Shown here: in pieces, positions 10,683 to 20,823 of the stretch
Position numbering within the stretch: position 1 is the stretch's first letter
Layout: each line of letters opens with the position of its first letter
NCBI RefSeq assembly: GCF_000954115.1
Contig: NZ_CP010797.1
Coordinates: forward strand, 372,001-436,000
Direction: 5' to 3'
From: Rhodococcus sp. B7740
Lineage (GTDB): Bacteria > Actinomycetota > Actinomycetes > Mycobacteriales > Mycobacteriaceae
DNA: 64,000 nt
Translations under genes and position numbers: made by a program
The notes under the pieces: model-generated
Told to the model about the DNA's origin: nothing
Databases searched by the model: none
Seen by the model: the letters and a program-made list of their open reading frames with translations, nothing else

Positions 10683-11821
10683 GCGGCGGTGTGCGGGTAC
10701 TCCGCACTGCGGTGTTGGAACGCAAGGATATTGGGGTTGACGATGACGCCGCTCCTGATCTCGATCGATCGCTCGATGGTGGCGTCACGGCTCCAGGCCG
10801 AGGGACCGTCGAGGACGGTTCGCAGATAGGGCAGCAACGATTCGCTGATCTCCCAGGTGGCCGAGTTCCACAGATAGGACGGGCTGTGGTCGACGGCGTA
10901 GTACTTGACGTTGTCGCCGACGGTGAACATGGGATCGGTGAACGAGGTGGGTCTGGCCCATTCGAAGCCCATTCCCTCGTCGCAGGAGACGTCGACCACG
11001 AGAGTTCCCGGTGCGAGAGTGGGCAGATCGTCGTTCGTCAGGAACGTCAACGGTGCATTGGTGTCCTGTAGAACACAATTGACGATCACGTCGTGGTCGG
11101 CGAGGAACCGGGACAGCGGCACCCGTCCCTCGGGCGTGAGAGCTCGGCTTCGTCGGGGATCGGCGTCGTCGAGATCGAAGTTCACGATGTTGGCCGAATG
11201 AATGGGCGACCCGACGGCCGTGACACCGCGTTGTGTCAGGACGTCGACGTCGTGGATGCCGTGCGCGTTCAGAGCGGTGACGGCACCGCGGGCCGTGGCC
11301 CCGAAACCGATGACCGCGGCACGCAACCGTCGGCCGTAATCGCCCGTGGAACCGATCAGCTGCAGTGCGTGCAGCACCGAGCAGTAGCCGGCCAATTCGT
11401 TGTTCTTGTGGAACACATGGAGATTGAACCAGCCGTCCTGCGTCCAGTGGTTCATGGCCTCGAACGCGATGAGCGTCAGTTTGCGTTCGACGGCGATCTG
11501 GGTGAGGGCTCGATCCTGGACGCAGTGCGGCCAACCCCACAGGGTCTGCCCGGGGCGAAGCGCGGCGAGATCCTCGGCCTGCGGCTTCGGCAGCAGGATC
11601 ACATCGCAGCGAGCGATGAGTTCGGCACGGGTGCCGATGCCCGCAACCTGCGCGGCCAAGTGCTCGTCGGACATTCCGAACGGTTCGCCGTAGCCGGATT
11701 CGAGAAACATGCGAGCTCGGATGTCGGCATCGATGCGATCGAGATGAAGTGGATGAATCGGCAGTCGCCGCTCATTCGGCTTGCGTGAACGTGAGAGGAC
11801 TCCGAGAGTGAGCTGATGCAC
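10679..11821 (-). CDS. N5-(carboxyethyl)ornithine synthase-like dehydrogenase (AlaDH/PNT family)
   Basis: A 380-aa member of the alanine dehydrogenase / transhydrogenase / saccharopine dehydrogenase superfamily. The N-terminal pattern SRKPNERRLPIHP and GYGEPFGMSD, the middle KNNELAGYCSVLHAL, and the C-terminal VDVSCDEGMGFEWARPT and YYAVDHSPSYLWNSAT match my memory of lactococcal N5-(L-1-carboxyethyl)-L-ornithine synthase (CeoA). That enzyme reductively condenses pyruvate with the side-chain amine of ornithine using NADPH. The nucleotide-binding glycine motif is VIGFGATARGAV. The GTG at 11821 has GAAGGG at 6-nt spacing. It is coupled to the downstream methyltransferase. The amino donor and keto acid in this organism are unknown; a simple alanine-dehydrogenase role is less likely because of the CEOS-like C terminus. 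Confidence 0.75.
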   Translation of the reverse strand: MHQLTLGVLSRSRKPNERRLPIHPLHLDRIDADIRARMFLESGYGEPFGMSDEHLAAQVAGIGTRAELIARCDVILLPKPQAEDLAALRPGQTLWGWPHCVQDRALTQIAVERKLTLIAFEAMNHWTQDGWFNLHVFHKNNELAGYCSVLHALQLIGSTGDYGRRLRAAVIGFGATARGAVTALNAHGIHDVDVLTQRGVTAVGSPIHSANIVNFDLDDADPRRSRALTPEGRVPLSRFLADHDVIVNCVLQDTNAPLTFLTNDDLPTLAPGTLVVDVSCDEGMGFEWARPTSFTDPMFTVGDNVKYYAVDHSPSYLWNSATWEISESLLPYLRTVLDGPSAWSRDATIERSIEIRSGVIVNPNILAFQHRSAEYPHTAA

Positions 11822-11892
11822 GTGTGACCCTTCGTTACCGTCGAGTCAACCACAGTGGGCCGAGGCGTCACGTGTTCGTGCTGGTCAGAGTG

Positions 11893-11965
11893 TGCCCCCG
11901 GCAGGATTCGAACCTGCGACCAAGGGATTAGAAGGCCCTTGCTCTATCCCCTGAGCTACGGAGGC
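11893..11965 (-). tRNA. tRNA-Arg (anticodon UCU)
   Basis: The minus strand folds as a cloverleaf: acceptor GCCTCCG / CGGGGGC, D-arm GCTC...GAGC, anticodon loop CTTCTAA, T-arm GCAGG-TTCGAAT-CCTGC and discriminator A. Anticodon UCU reads AGA/AGG. The last pair of the anticodon stem (31-39) is a C-U mismatch. No CCA is encoded. Confidence 0.93.
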
Positions 11966-12112
11966 TGGCGCGTGCGGGGTGGACCCGCTCGAGCACGGTT
12001 GACGAGTGTACCTTTCCGCCCGTGCCGTCGAAGCAGGCACGGGGCGAGCTGGCATCCTGAGGGGAGCCGGTGTTCTCGGAATCCTTCCGACCTGTGCCGC
12101 GAAGGAGGTTCG

Positions 12113-13270
12113 ATGCACGACATCTTGGACGACGTACTGCACAGCTGGCAGTCCGGCGACGTGGCCGCGGTCGCGACGGTGGTTCGCACCTTCGACTCGG
12201 CTCCGCGTCCGGTCGGTGCGTCGATGGTCGTCGGTTCGGACGGTGCCGTTGCCGGATCGGTCTCGGGCGGTTGTGTCGAGGGTGCGGTGTACGACCTCGC
12301 ACAGGACGTGATGGATTCCGGCGCGCCCGTTCTCACGCGATACGGGATATCCGACGACGACGCTTTTGCCGTCGGACTCACCTGCGGCGGAACGCTCGAC
12401 GTGTTCGTGCAGCGGATCTCTCGGCACACGTTTCCCGAATTCGAGGCTCTCGTCGCGGACGTTCGCGGCAACGTGCCCGTGGCGGTGGCCACCGTCGTCG
12501 CGCACTCCGATCCGGAACGGCTCGGCCGAAGGATCGTCGTCGGAGAATCGGGCACCCGTGGCTCGCTGGGCAGCGCGCGGGCCGACGCCGCCGTGGCCGA
12601 CGATGCGAAAGGGCTTCTCGCCGCAAGCCGTTCGGCTGTTCTGACCTACGGACCCGACGGTCAGCGACGGGGGGAGGGGATGGAGGTGTTCGTCTCGAGC
12701 CACGCTCCGCCGCCGCGGATGCTGGTGTTCGGAGCCATCGACTTCGCTGCCGCGGTGGCGCAGCAGGGTGTATTTCTGGGCTACCGCGTCACCGTCTGCG
12801 ACGCACGGGCAGTCTTCGCGACTCCGCAGCGGTTCCCCGCCGCCGAGCAGGTCGTGGTCGCGTGGCCGCACGACTATCTGTCCGAGCAGTTCGCGGCGGG
12901 AGAGGTGGACGAACGCACCGTCGTCTGTGTGTTGACGCACGACCCCAAGTTCGACGTGCCGCTGCTCGAAGTCGCGTTGCGCATCCCCTCTCTGGCGTTC
13001 GTCGGCGCGATGGGATCACGCCGTACCCACGACGACCGCACGGCTCGGTTGCGTGCGGCGGGTCTGACAGAGACCGAACTCACTCGTCTGGCCAGTCCGA
13101 TCGGGCTCGACCTCGGGGCGCGGACGCCGCAGGAGACAGCGGTATCGATCGCCGCGGAGATCATCGCCCACCGTTGGGGCGGTACCGGTGAACCGCTGCG
13201 CGCCCGACGCGGACGCATCCACCACGACGCGACCGAGGCCGTGAGCACGGGCAAGTACGACGCCGTGTAG
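12113..13270 (+). CDS. XdhC/CoxI-family molybdoenzyme maturation protein
   Basis: A 385-aa protein with the two domains of the XdhC family. The N-terminal XdhC_CoxI part (residues ~1-190) carries GSVSGGCVEGAV near residue 43 and LTCGGTLDVF near 87. The C-terminal Rossmann domain (~200-340) contains RMLVFGAIDFAAA and FVGAMGSRRTH. XdhC proteins bind the molybdenum cofactor and help sulfurate and insert it into xanthine dehydrogenase or CO-dehydrogenase-type enzymes. No molybdohydroxylase subunits are encoded in this window, so the client is elsewhere. The ATG at 12113 has GAAGGAGG 4 nt upstream, which is stronger than any earlier in-frame codon. Confidence 0.85.
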   Translation: MHDILDDVLHSWQSGDVAAVATVVRTFDSAPRPVGASMVVGSDGAVAGSVSGGCVEGAVYDLAQDVMDSGAPVLTRYGISDDDAFAVGLTCGGTLDVFVQRISRHTFPEFEALVADVRGNVPVAVATVVAHSDPERLGRRIVVGESGTRGSLGSARADAAVADDAKGLLAASRSAVLTYGPDGQRRGEGMEVFVSSHAPPPRMLVFGAIDFAAAVAQQGVFLGYRVTVCDARAVFATPQRFPAAEQVVVAWPHDYLSEQFAAGEVDERTVVCVLTHDPKFDVPLLEVALRIPSLAFVGAMGSRRTHDDRTARLRAAGLTETELTRLASPIGLDLGARTPQETAVSIAAEIIAHRWGGTGEPLRARRGRIHHDATEAVSTGKYDAV

Positions 13271-13302
13271 GACTCGCGTTTCGACTACCGCCGATCACCT
13301 CT

Positions 13303-13314
13303 TACTCTGGTGGT
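13303..13314 (+). promoter_or_regulatory. -10 element for a leaderless copD-ctaG mRNA
   Basis: TACTCT (13303-13308) fits TANNNT and is followed by 6 nt and the ATG at 13315. No ribosome-binding site is present. Confidence 0.5.
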
Positions 13315-15378
13315 ATGGCAACACCGGATCTCGAGAAGACCGAACCCTCGACCGCCGAACTGCAGGCGGACGATGTCCGGGCGGATGTGGATCCGCGTTC
13401 GGCCACGACCACGGTGTTCGTCACCGCGGGCGTCATCGCCGGTGTGGTTGCCGCACTCATCGTGATGCTCTCCGCGTCCGACGCCCTGGTGTTGCTCGGA
13501 ATACCCGACCCGGGCCCGGCCACGACCTACGGTCTACCTGCCCTACGGGCGATAGGCGAGATCGCCGCCGTCATCGCCATCGGATCGTTCCTGCTGGCCG
13601 CGTTCCTCGTACCGCCGCAGAAGAACGGCGTGCTCGACGTCGACGGGTACCGCGCCGTGCGGACCGGTTCGGTCGCCTCGATCGTCTGGGCCGTCTGCGC
13701 GTTGCTTCTCGTGCCGCTGACACTCTCCGACACCTCGGGGCAGCCCTTCACCGAAGCCATCAAGCCGGCGAACCTGTGGGTCGCACTGGACCAGGTGGAG
13801 ATCGCCAGCGCCTGGCGTTGGACCGCCATCATGGCCGTTGTGCTCGCCATCGCGTCGCGCACGGTGTTGCGGTGGGCCTGGACTCCCGCACTGCTCGGGT
13901 TCTCCCTGGCGACGCTGCTGCCGATCGCGCTGAGCGGCCACTCCTCGGCGGGCGGATCGCACGACATCGCCACCAACAGCTTGATCCTGCACCTCGGAGC
14001 CGCGTCGCTGTGGGCGGGCGGACTGTTCGCGCTGCTGGCACACGTTCGCAGGCACGGTGCGCATGCCGATGTCGCGGCTCGCCGATTCTCCACGATCGCC
14101 GGAGTCTGTTTCGTGGTGATGGGCATCAGTGGCGTCATCAACGCGTTGGTTCGCGTATCGATCTCCGACCTGTTCACCACCACCTACGGCCTGCTGATCG
14201 TGGGCAAGATCGTGGCCCTGATCGTGCTGGGAGGTTTCGGCTGGATGCAGCGTCGCCGCGCACTACCGGCCCTGGTCGCCGATCCCTCGGCCCGCGGGCC
14301 GCTGCTTCGCTTCGCCGGAGCCGAGGTACTGGTCCTCGCGGCGACCATCGGACTGGCCGTCGGGCTCGGCCGCACACCGCCTCCCGCCGAGATCGACCCC
14401 GATCTCACGCCGACCGAGGCTGCACTCGGATACGACCTCAGCGGCCCGCCGACGTTCGCGCGGATGGCGCTGGACTGGCGCTTCGATCTGATCTTCGGTA
14501 CCGCTGCCATCGTCATGGCCGTGGTGTACCTGATCGGCGTTCGTCGACTCCGGCTGCGCGGCGACGCGTGGCCCGTCGGCCGTACCGTGGCGTGGGTCCT
14601 GGGCTGCCTGACGCTTCTGATCAGCACGTCCTCGGGAATCGGTCGCTACTCCACGGCCGTGTTCAGCGTGCACATGACCGGTCACATGATGCTCTCGATG
14701 CTGGCACCGGTCCTGCTCGCGCTCGGTGGTGCGTTGACGCTGGCACTGCGGGTGCTGCCCGCGGCGGGCAAGGACGGCGTTCCCGGGATTCGTGAATGGC
14801 TGTTGCTCGGACTGCACAGTCGAATCTCGCAGTTCCTGACCCATCCGCTCGTCGCCTCGCTGATCTTCGTCGGCGGCTTCTACGTGCTCTACCTCGGTGG
14901 CATCTTCGGAGCGGTACTGGACAGTCACGGCGCGCACCTGCTGATGAACCTGCACTTCGTGCTCAGCGGCTACCTGTTCTACTGGACCGTCATCGGTGTC
15001 GATCCGTCTCCGCGCAAGATCGCTCCGGTCACCAAACTCGCAGTCGTGTTCGGTTCGCTGCCGTTCCATGCTTTCTTCGGAGTGGCACTGATGAGTATGA
15101 ACACCGTGATGGGTGCCTGGTTCTACCGGACGCTCGGGCTGGATTGGAACTCCGACCTGCTCGGGGATCAGAAGCTCGGCGGCGGTATCGCCTGGGCCAC
15201 CGGCGAGGTTCCGCTGGTGCTCGTCATGCTGGCGCTGCTGATCCAGTGGTCCCGCAGCGACGATCGGGATGCCAGGCGTGGTGACCGCGCCGCCGAGCGC
15301 GATCACGATGCCGATCTGGCCGCGCACAATGCGATGTTCGCCGAGCTCGCTCGACGCGATCGAACCGGCGAGCACTGA
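13315..15378 (+). CDS. Fused CopD / cytochrome c oxidase assembly (CtaG-type) membrane protein
   Basis: A 687-aa polytopic protein with many hydrophobic helices. The first half (to about residue 360) looks like a CopD copper-transport domain, with HSSAGGSHDIATNSLILHLG supplying histidines inside helices. The second half is the caa3-type CtaG domain, with VFSVHMTGHMMLSMLAPVLLALGG and LHFVLSGYLFYW. It probably moves copper across the membrane and delivers it to cytochrome c oxidase assembly. M. tuberculosis Rv0102 has the same two-domain design (recalled). It starts 44 nt after xdhC but carries its own -10 element directly before the ATG, so it is likely transcribed independently and as a leaderless mRNA. 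Confidence 0.85.
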   Translation: MATPDLEKTEPSTAELQADDVRADVDPRSATTTVFVTAGVIAGVVAALIVMLSASDALVLLGIPDPGPATTYGLPALRAIGEIAAVIAIGSFLLAAFLVPPQKNGVLDVDGYRAVRTGSVASIVWAVCALLLVPLTLSDTSGQPFTEAIKPANLWVALDQVEIASAWRWTAIMAVVLAIASRTVLRWAWTPALLGFSLATLLPIALSGHSSAGGSHDIATNSLILHLGAASLWAGGLFALLAHVRRHGAHADVAARRFSTIAGVCFVVMGISGVINALVRVSISDLFTTTYGLLIVGKIVALIVLGGFGWMQRRRALPALVADPSARGPLLRFAGAEVLVLAATIGLAVGLGRTPPPAEIDPDLTPTEAALGYDLSGPPTFARMALDWRFDLIFGTAAIVMAVVYLIGVRRLRLRGDAWPVGRTVAWVLGCLTLLISTSSGIGRYSTAVFSVHMTGHMMLSMLAPVLLALGGALTLALRVLPAAGKDGVPGIREWLLLGLHSRISQFLTHPLVASLIFVGGFYVLYLGGIFGAVLDSHGAHLLMNLHFVLSGYLFYWTVIGVDPSPRKIAPVTKLAVVFGSLPFHAFFGVALMSMNTVMGAWFYRTLGLDWNSDLLGDQKLGGGIAWATGEVPLVLVMLALLIQWSRSDDRDARRGDRAAERDHDADLAAHNAMFAELARRDRTGEH

Positions 15379-15390
15379 TCGGCCTTCGGG

Positions 15391-15816
15391 TCAGTCCGTC
15401 TCGGCGATCTTGCTCAACAGCCGGTTCAGCTCGACGCGTTCCGCAGGCTCCAGGCCGTCGAACATTTCCGAGGACACCTGACGGCGTGCGTCGTCGATCC
15501 GGTCCAGCAGCGCACGGCCGGTGTCGGTCAGCTCGACCAGGACGGCTCGCCGATCGCTCGGATCCTGTTGCCGCGTCACCAGATGCGCCGCCTCGAGGGA
15601 GTCGACGATGTCGGTGGCCGATCGCGCCACGATCCGCAGGTGTTCGGCCAAATCGCGTAGTCGCACGGACTCGGGCTCGCGCGCCAACACGTGCAGGGCT
15701 CGGCTCTGCGAAGGATTGAGGCCGAACGGTTCCAATGCAGCCATGTGGCTGCGTCGGATGCGCCGCGCAACGGCCATGAACGAATCGCTCAGGTTGGGCG
15801 AGTGTCCGGTTTCCAT
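15391..15816 (-). CDS. MarR-family repressor
   Basis: A 141-aa MarR protein. The winged helix is clear: NPSQSRALHVLAREP..VRLRDLAEHLRIVARSATDIVDSLEAAHLVTRQQDPSDRRAVLVELT, with the wing carrying the DPSDRR signature. It is divergent from an ABC exporter, and a perfect dyad (15845-15861) lies between them, so it most likely represses both genes until a drug-like ligand binds. The start at ATG 15816 is chosen because TATGAT (15829-15824 on the minus strand) lies 7 nt upstream, predicting a leaderless mRNA. An ATG at 15828 would place the start inside that promoter element. Confidence 0.9.
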   Translation of the reverse strand: METGHSPNLSDSFMAVARRIRRSHMAALEPFGLNPSQSRALHVLAREPESVRLRDLAEHLRIVARSATDIVDSLEAAHLVTRQQDPSDRRAVLVELTDTGRALLDRIDDARRQVSSEMFDGLEPAERVELNRLLSKIAETD

Positions 15817-15823
15817 GCAACGG

Positions 15824-15829
15824 ATCATA
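15824..15829 (-). promoter_or_regulatory. -10 element of marR (leaderless)
   Basis: TATGAT on the minus strand sits 7 nt before the marR ATG. The -35 position, 17-18 nt further up, falls in the 15845-15861 dyad, which would give autorepression. Confidence 0.55.
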
Positions 15830-15844
15830 GCGACGGTTGCTGGT

Positions 15845-15861
15845 TACCTCATAGTGAGGTA
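15845..15861. promoter_or_regulatory. Perfect MarR-type operator TACCTCA-TAG-TGAGGTA
   Basis: Two exact 7-bp inverted half-sites with a 3-nt centre lie between the divergent marR and ABC-exporter genes. The dyad covers the predicted marR -35 region and abuts a possible exporter -10 (TAGCCT, 15860-15865). One bound dimer could silence both promoters. Confidence 0.75.
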
Positions 15862-15914
15862 GCCTCTGCATATCACTTCGGTGACCCCGCACTTCAGCTA
15901 CCACGGAGGTCTAC

Positions 15915-17711
15915 TTGGAAAGCCGACCCGAACGTTCTCTCCTCGCGTCCGATCCAGCACCCGTGCGCCGAGTCCTGGCTCTGTTCACGCCCTACCGCCG
16001 CAAGATCGCCGCCGTCAGCGCGATCATCGTCGTCAGCGCGATCATCGCGCTCGCGTCCCCCTTGCTTCTTCGCGAACTCCTCGATCATGCGATACCCGAC
16101 CGCGACGTCACGCTCGTCAGCTTCATCGCACTCGGCATGATCGCAGTTGCAGTCGCCACCAACACTCTCGGCGTCGTACAGACCTGGATGTCCAACGGCG
16201 TCGGTCAACGACTCATGCACGATCTTCGCGTCCAGGTCTACTCGCACCTACAACGCCAATCGCTCGGGTTCTTCGCGCGCACCCGCACCGGCGAGGTCCA
16301 ATCACGTATCGCCAACGACATCGGCGGCATGCAATCGGTGGTCACCAACACCGCCACGTCCATCGCGCAGAACGCCACGACCGTTGCCGCGACGGTGGTC
16401 GCACTCTTCCTGCTGGACTGGAAGCTCGCCACGTTCTCGTTGATCATCCTGCCGGTCTTCGTCCGCGTCGCCCGCCGCATCGGCGACGAGCGGCGCAAGA
16501 TCTCCACGAAACGACAGAAGTTGCTCGGTGACCTGTCGGTGCAGATCGAGGAATCACTGTCGGTCAGCGGCATTCTGCTGGGCAAGACCACCGGTTCCGC
16601 CCAGGCTCTGACCGACAAGTTCGCCGCCCGGTCCCACGAGGTCGCGGGCGTCGAACTCGCGGCGATGATGGCCGGAAAATGGCGAATGGCCACCATCCAG
16701 ATCAGCTTCGCCGTCATGCCTGCACTGGTGTACTGGTTCGCCGGCATCACCATCGGGCAGGGGAGCGCGCTGACGATCGGCACTCTTGTCGCGTTCACCG
16801 CTCTGCAGACCCAGTTGTTTCGGCCCACCATGCAGTTGCTCAACACCGGTGTCGAGGTGCAGGCCTCGCTCGCCCTGTTCGGTCGCGTGTTCGAGTACCT
16901 CGATCTACCGATCGATGTGGCCGAGCCCGCCCACCCGGCGGCACTGCCCCGGGAGACCGTCCGCGGCGACGTCGCCTTCCGCGGTGTCGACTTCACCTAC
17001 GCCGCGGCGACGGTTCCGACCTTGAGCGACATCGACCTCGAGGTCCCGGCCGGAAGCACTCTCGCCCTGGTCGGTGCCACCGGATCCGGTAAGACGACCC
17101 TGGGCTATCTCGTTGCGCGGCTGCACGATCCGACGGCCGGAACGGTGACCATCGACGGCATCGATCTGCGGGAGCTCGCGTCGGAGACGATCGCCGACCT
17201 GGTCGGCGTCGTCTCGCAGGAGACGTACCTGTTCCACGCCACCATTCGAGAGAACCTGCGATTCGCCAAACCCGACGCCACCGACGAGGAGATCGTCGCG
17301 GCGGCTCGCACGGCGCAGATCCACGACTTCATCGACGGCCTCGACGACGGCTACGACACCATGGTCGGCGAGCGCGGGTACCGCTTCTCGGGCGGTGAGA
17401 AGCAGCGCATCGCGATCGCCAGAACGGTGCTGCGCAACCCGCCGATCCTGGTGCTCGACGAAGCGACCAGCGCTCTGGACAATCGCACCGAACGCGCAGT
17501 GCAAACCGCGCTCGACGGCCTGATGAAGGGGCGAACGACCATCCTCATCGCGCATCGACTGTCCACGGTGCGCTCCGCGGACCGCATCGCAGTACTCGAC
17601 CACGGCGTCGTTCGCGAGGTCGGAACCCACGAGTCCCTGCTCGAGAACGACGGCATGTACGCCCAATTGGTCCGTGCCGCAGACGATGTCGTGGACAGTG
17701 TGGCTGCATGA
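15915..17711 (+). CDS. ABC exporter, fused permease-ATPase (multidrug type)
   Basis: A 598-aa half-transporter that would work as a dimer in the membrane. Residues ~20-320 form a six-helix type-I exporter domain. The ATPase follows, with Walker A GATGSGKTT near residue 390, signature FSGGEKQR, Walker B ILVLDEATSALD and switch His in LIAHRLSTV. All catalytic residues are intact. The start is TTG at 15915, with GGAGG at 5-nt spacing; no better start lies downstream before the conserved region. It is divergent from a marR repressor gene with a perfect operator between them, pointing to induction by an exported toxic compound. The yigZ gene follows 10 nt later, so the two may be cotranscribed. 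Confidence 0.9.
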   Translation: MESRPERSLLASDPAPVRRVLALFTPYRRKIAAVSAIIVVSAIIALASPLLLRELLDHAIPDRDVTLVSFIALGMIAVAVATNTLGVVQTWMSNGVGQRLMHDLRVQVYSHLQRQSLGFFARTRTGEVQSRIANDIGGMQSVVTNTATSIAQNATTVAATVVALFLLDWKLATFSLIILPVFVRVARRIGDERRKISTKRQKLLGDLSVQIEESLSVSGILLGKTTGSAQALTDKFAARSHEVAGVELAAMMAGKWRMATIQISFAVMPALVYWFAGITIGQGSALTIGTLVAFTALQTQLFRPTMQLLNTGVEVQASLALFGRVFEYLDLPIDVAEPAHPAALPRETVRGDVAFRGVDFTYAAATVPTLSDIDLEVPAGSTLALVGATGSGKTTLGYLVARLHDPTAGTVTIDGIDLRELASETIADLVGVVSQETYLFHATIRENLRFAKPDATDEEIVAAARTAQIHDFIDGLDDGYDTMVGERGYRFSGGEKQRIAIARTVLRNPPILVLDEATSALDNRTERAVQTALDGLMKGRTTILIAHRLSTVRSADRIAVLDHGVVREVGTHESLLENDGMYAQLVRAADDVVDSVAA

Positions 17712-17721
17712 GAGTGACCGG

Positions 17722-18381
17722 GTGACCCCACTGCGCACCATCGCGAGCCGCGTCGAGTGCGAGACCGACGTCAAGAAGTCCAGGTTCGTCGCCGTCGTCG
17801 ATCGCGCGGGCACCGAAGCGGAGGCGCGGGCGGTGATCGCCGCAGCTCGCAAGGCCGATCCTGCTGCCGGACATCATTGTTCGGCGTTCATCGTCGACGC
17901 GTCGTCCACCGACCTGCGCGTCGACACCGCGGGTGAGGCACAACGAGTCGAGCGGTCCAACGACGACGGTGAACCCGGTGGCACGGCAGGTACACCGATG
18001 CTCGACGTGCTCCGCGGCCATCACCTGACCAACGTCGTCGCGGTCGTCAGCAGATACTTCGGCGGAACCAAGCTGGGCACCGGCGGACTGGCGCGTGCCT
18101 ACGGCGGCGCGGTGACCGAGGCCCTGTCCGGAGCGACGTTCCTGACCCGGGAGCGACGCGAGATCATGACGCTCGAACTCGATCACGCCGAGGTCGGTCG
18201 CGTGGAATCGGAACTGCGCGGGCACGGAGTTCTGGTGGTCGGCACCTCCTACGGCGCGTGCGCGGTATTGACCGTCGCGGTGCCGGACGCCGATTCGACT
18301 GCGGCGCTTGTTGCTTCGCTCACTGCGGGCCGCGTGGTTCCCGTGCTCGACGGCCACATGTACGCCGAAATTCCCGACTAG
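17722..18381 (+). CDS. yigZ: YigZ / IMPACT-family protein
   Basis: A 219-aa protein of the YigZ/UPF0029 family. The N-terminal IMPACT domain has the usual motifs: KKSRFVAVV near residue 18, GEPGGTAGTPML near 85 and VVSRYFGGTKLGTGGLARAYG near 105. A C-terminal DUF1949 ferredoxin-like fold follows from about residue 140. Eukaryotic IMPACT modulates translation control kinases; the bacterial function is not established. The GTG at 17722 is the first start that begins just before the conserved region, 10 nt past the exporter stop. The longer open frame upstream overlaps the exporter gene and is not used. Confidence in the family is high. Confidence 0.88.
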   Translation: MTPLRTIASRVECETDVKKSRFVAVVDRAGTEAEARAVIAAARKADPAAGHHCSAFIVDASSTDLRVDTAGEAQRVERSNDDGEPGGTAGTPMLDVLRGHHLTNVVAVVSRYFGGTKLGTGGLARAYGGAVTEALSGATFLTRERREIMTLELDHAEVGRVESELRGHGVLVVGTSYGACAVLTVAVPDADSTAALVASLTAGRVVPVLDGHMYAEIPD

Positions 18382-18546
18382 CACACCTCCCCGACATTCT
18401 CGGCTCGCACGGACCCCGATTCCGGCCGTTCATCCACAGACCGGGCAGTTGTCCACATTTCGCCGACTCGTTCACCGCAGACGTTCTCCGCGTAGCAGTC
18501 TCGAACTCGATCGCAATCACGCGACATCGATCGAGGGGAAGACAAC

Positions 18547-19026
18547 ATGTACGAAGCACAATGCGCCGTGGTCGGCACGGTCATCACCAATCCCGTCAAG
18601 CGCTCCACGCCCACCGGCGACGAGGTCCTCAGCTTCCGGATGGCCAGCAACGCCCGACGGCAGGACCGCAGCACCGGCGAATGGACCGACGGTGGAACCC
18701 TCTACCTGACGGTCACGTGCTGGCGTCGCCTGGTGCGCGGCGTCGGGGCGTCGCTGATGAAGGGCGACCCGATCATCGCCTACGGACAGCTACGCACCAA
18801 CGAGTACACCAATCGTGACGGAGTCGAACGCGCGGATCTCGAGATGCGGGCCAGTGCCGTCGGACCGGATCTCGCGCGCTGCAACGTCTCGATCCACCGG
18901 ACGCGAGCGGTGGCATCCGACGCTGCGACGGACGGCGATCCGGGAGCGACCGAACCCGTGGACGCGGATGAGGATCGCGATCACGACCGCATCGACGACG
19001 ACGTGCGCGAGTCCGTTCCGGCCTGA
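18547..19026 (+). CDS. Single-stranded DNA-binding protein paralogue
   Basis: A 159-aa protein with an OB fold in residues ~1-110 (AVVGTVITNPVKR, SFRMASNARRQDR, LYLTVTCWRRLV, GDPIIAYGQLRTNEY) and an acidic, disordered tail of mostly Asp and Glu. It resembles bacterial SSB but its C terminus lacks the DDDIPF-type tip that recruits repair proteins. It is likely a secondary SSB (SsbB-like), used perhaps under stress or in recombination rather than as the replicative SSB. GAGGGGAAG precedes the ATG at a suitable distance. It stands alone in a 165-bp and a 116-bp setting between yigZ and ettA. Confidence 0.85.
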   Translation: MYEAQCAVVGTVITNPVKRSTPTGDEVLSFRMASNARRQDRSTGEWTDGGTLYLTVTCWRRLVRGVGASLMKGDPIIAYGQLRTNEYTNRDGVERADLEMRASAVGPDLARCNVSIHRTRAVASDAATDGDPGATEPVDADEDRDHDRIDDDVRESVPA

Positions 19027-19129
19027 CGCACTCCCGGGACCCGCCGTCCGCGCTGCATCGGAACCTACGATCGGGTGTGGACGGCGGCTGCGCCCTCGGG
19101 CGGTGGTGCCGGAGACTCGCTCGCACCGA

Positions 19130-19142
19130 TAAGCTGGGCGTC
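19130..19142 (+). promoter_or_regulatory. -10 element for a leaderless ettA mRNA
   Basis: TAAGCT (19130-19135) matches TANNNT and lies 7 nt before the ATG at 19143. No Shine-Dalgarno sequence is visible. Confidence 0.5.
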
Positions 19143-20822
<1,680 letters not shown>

Positions 20823-20823
20823 C

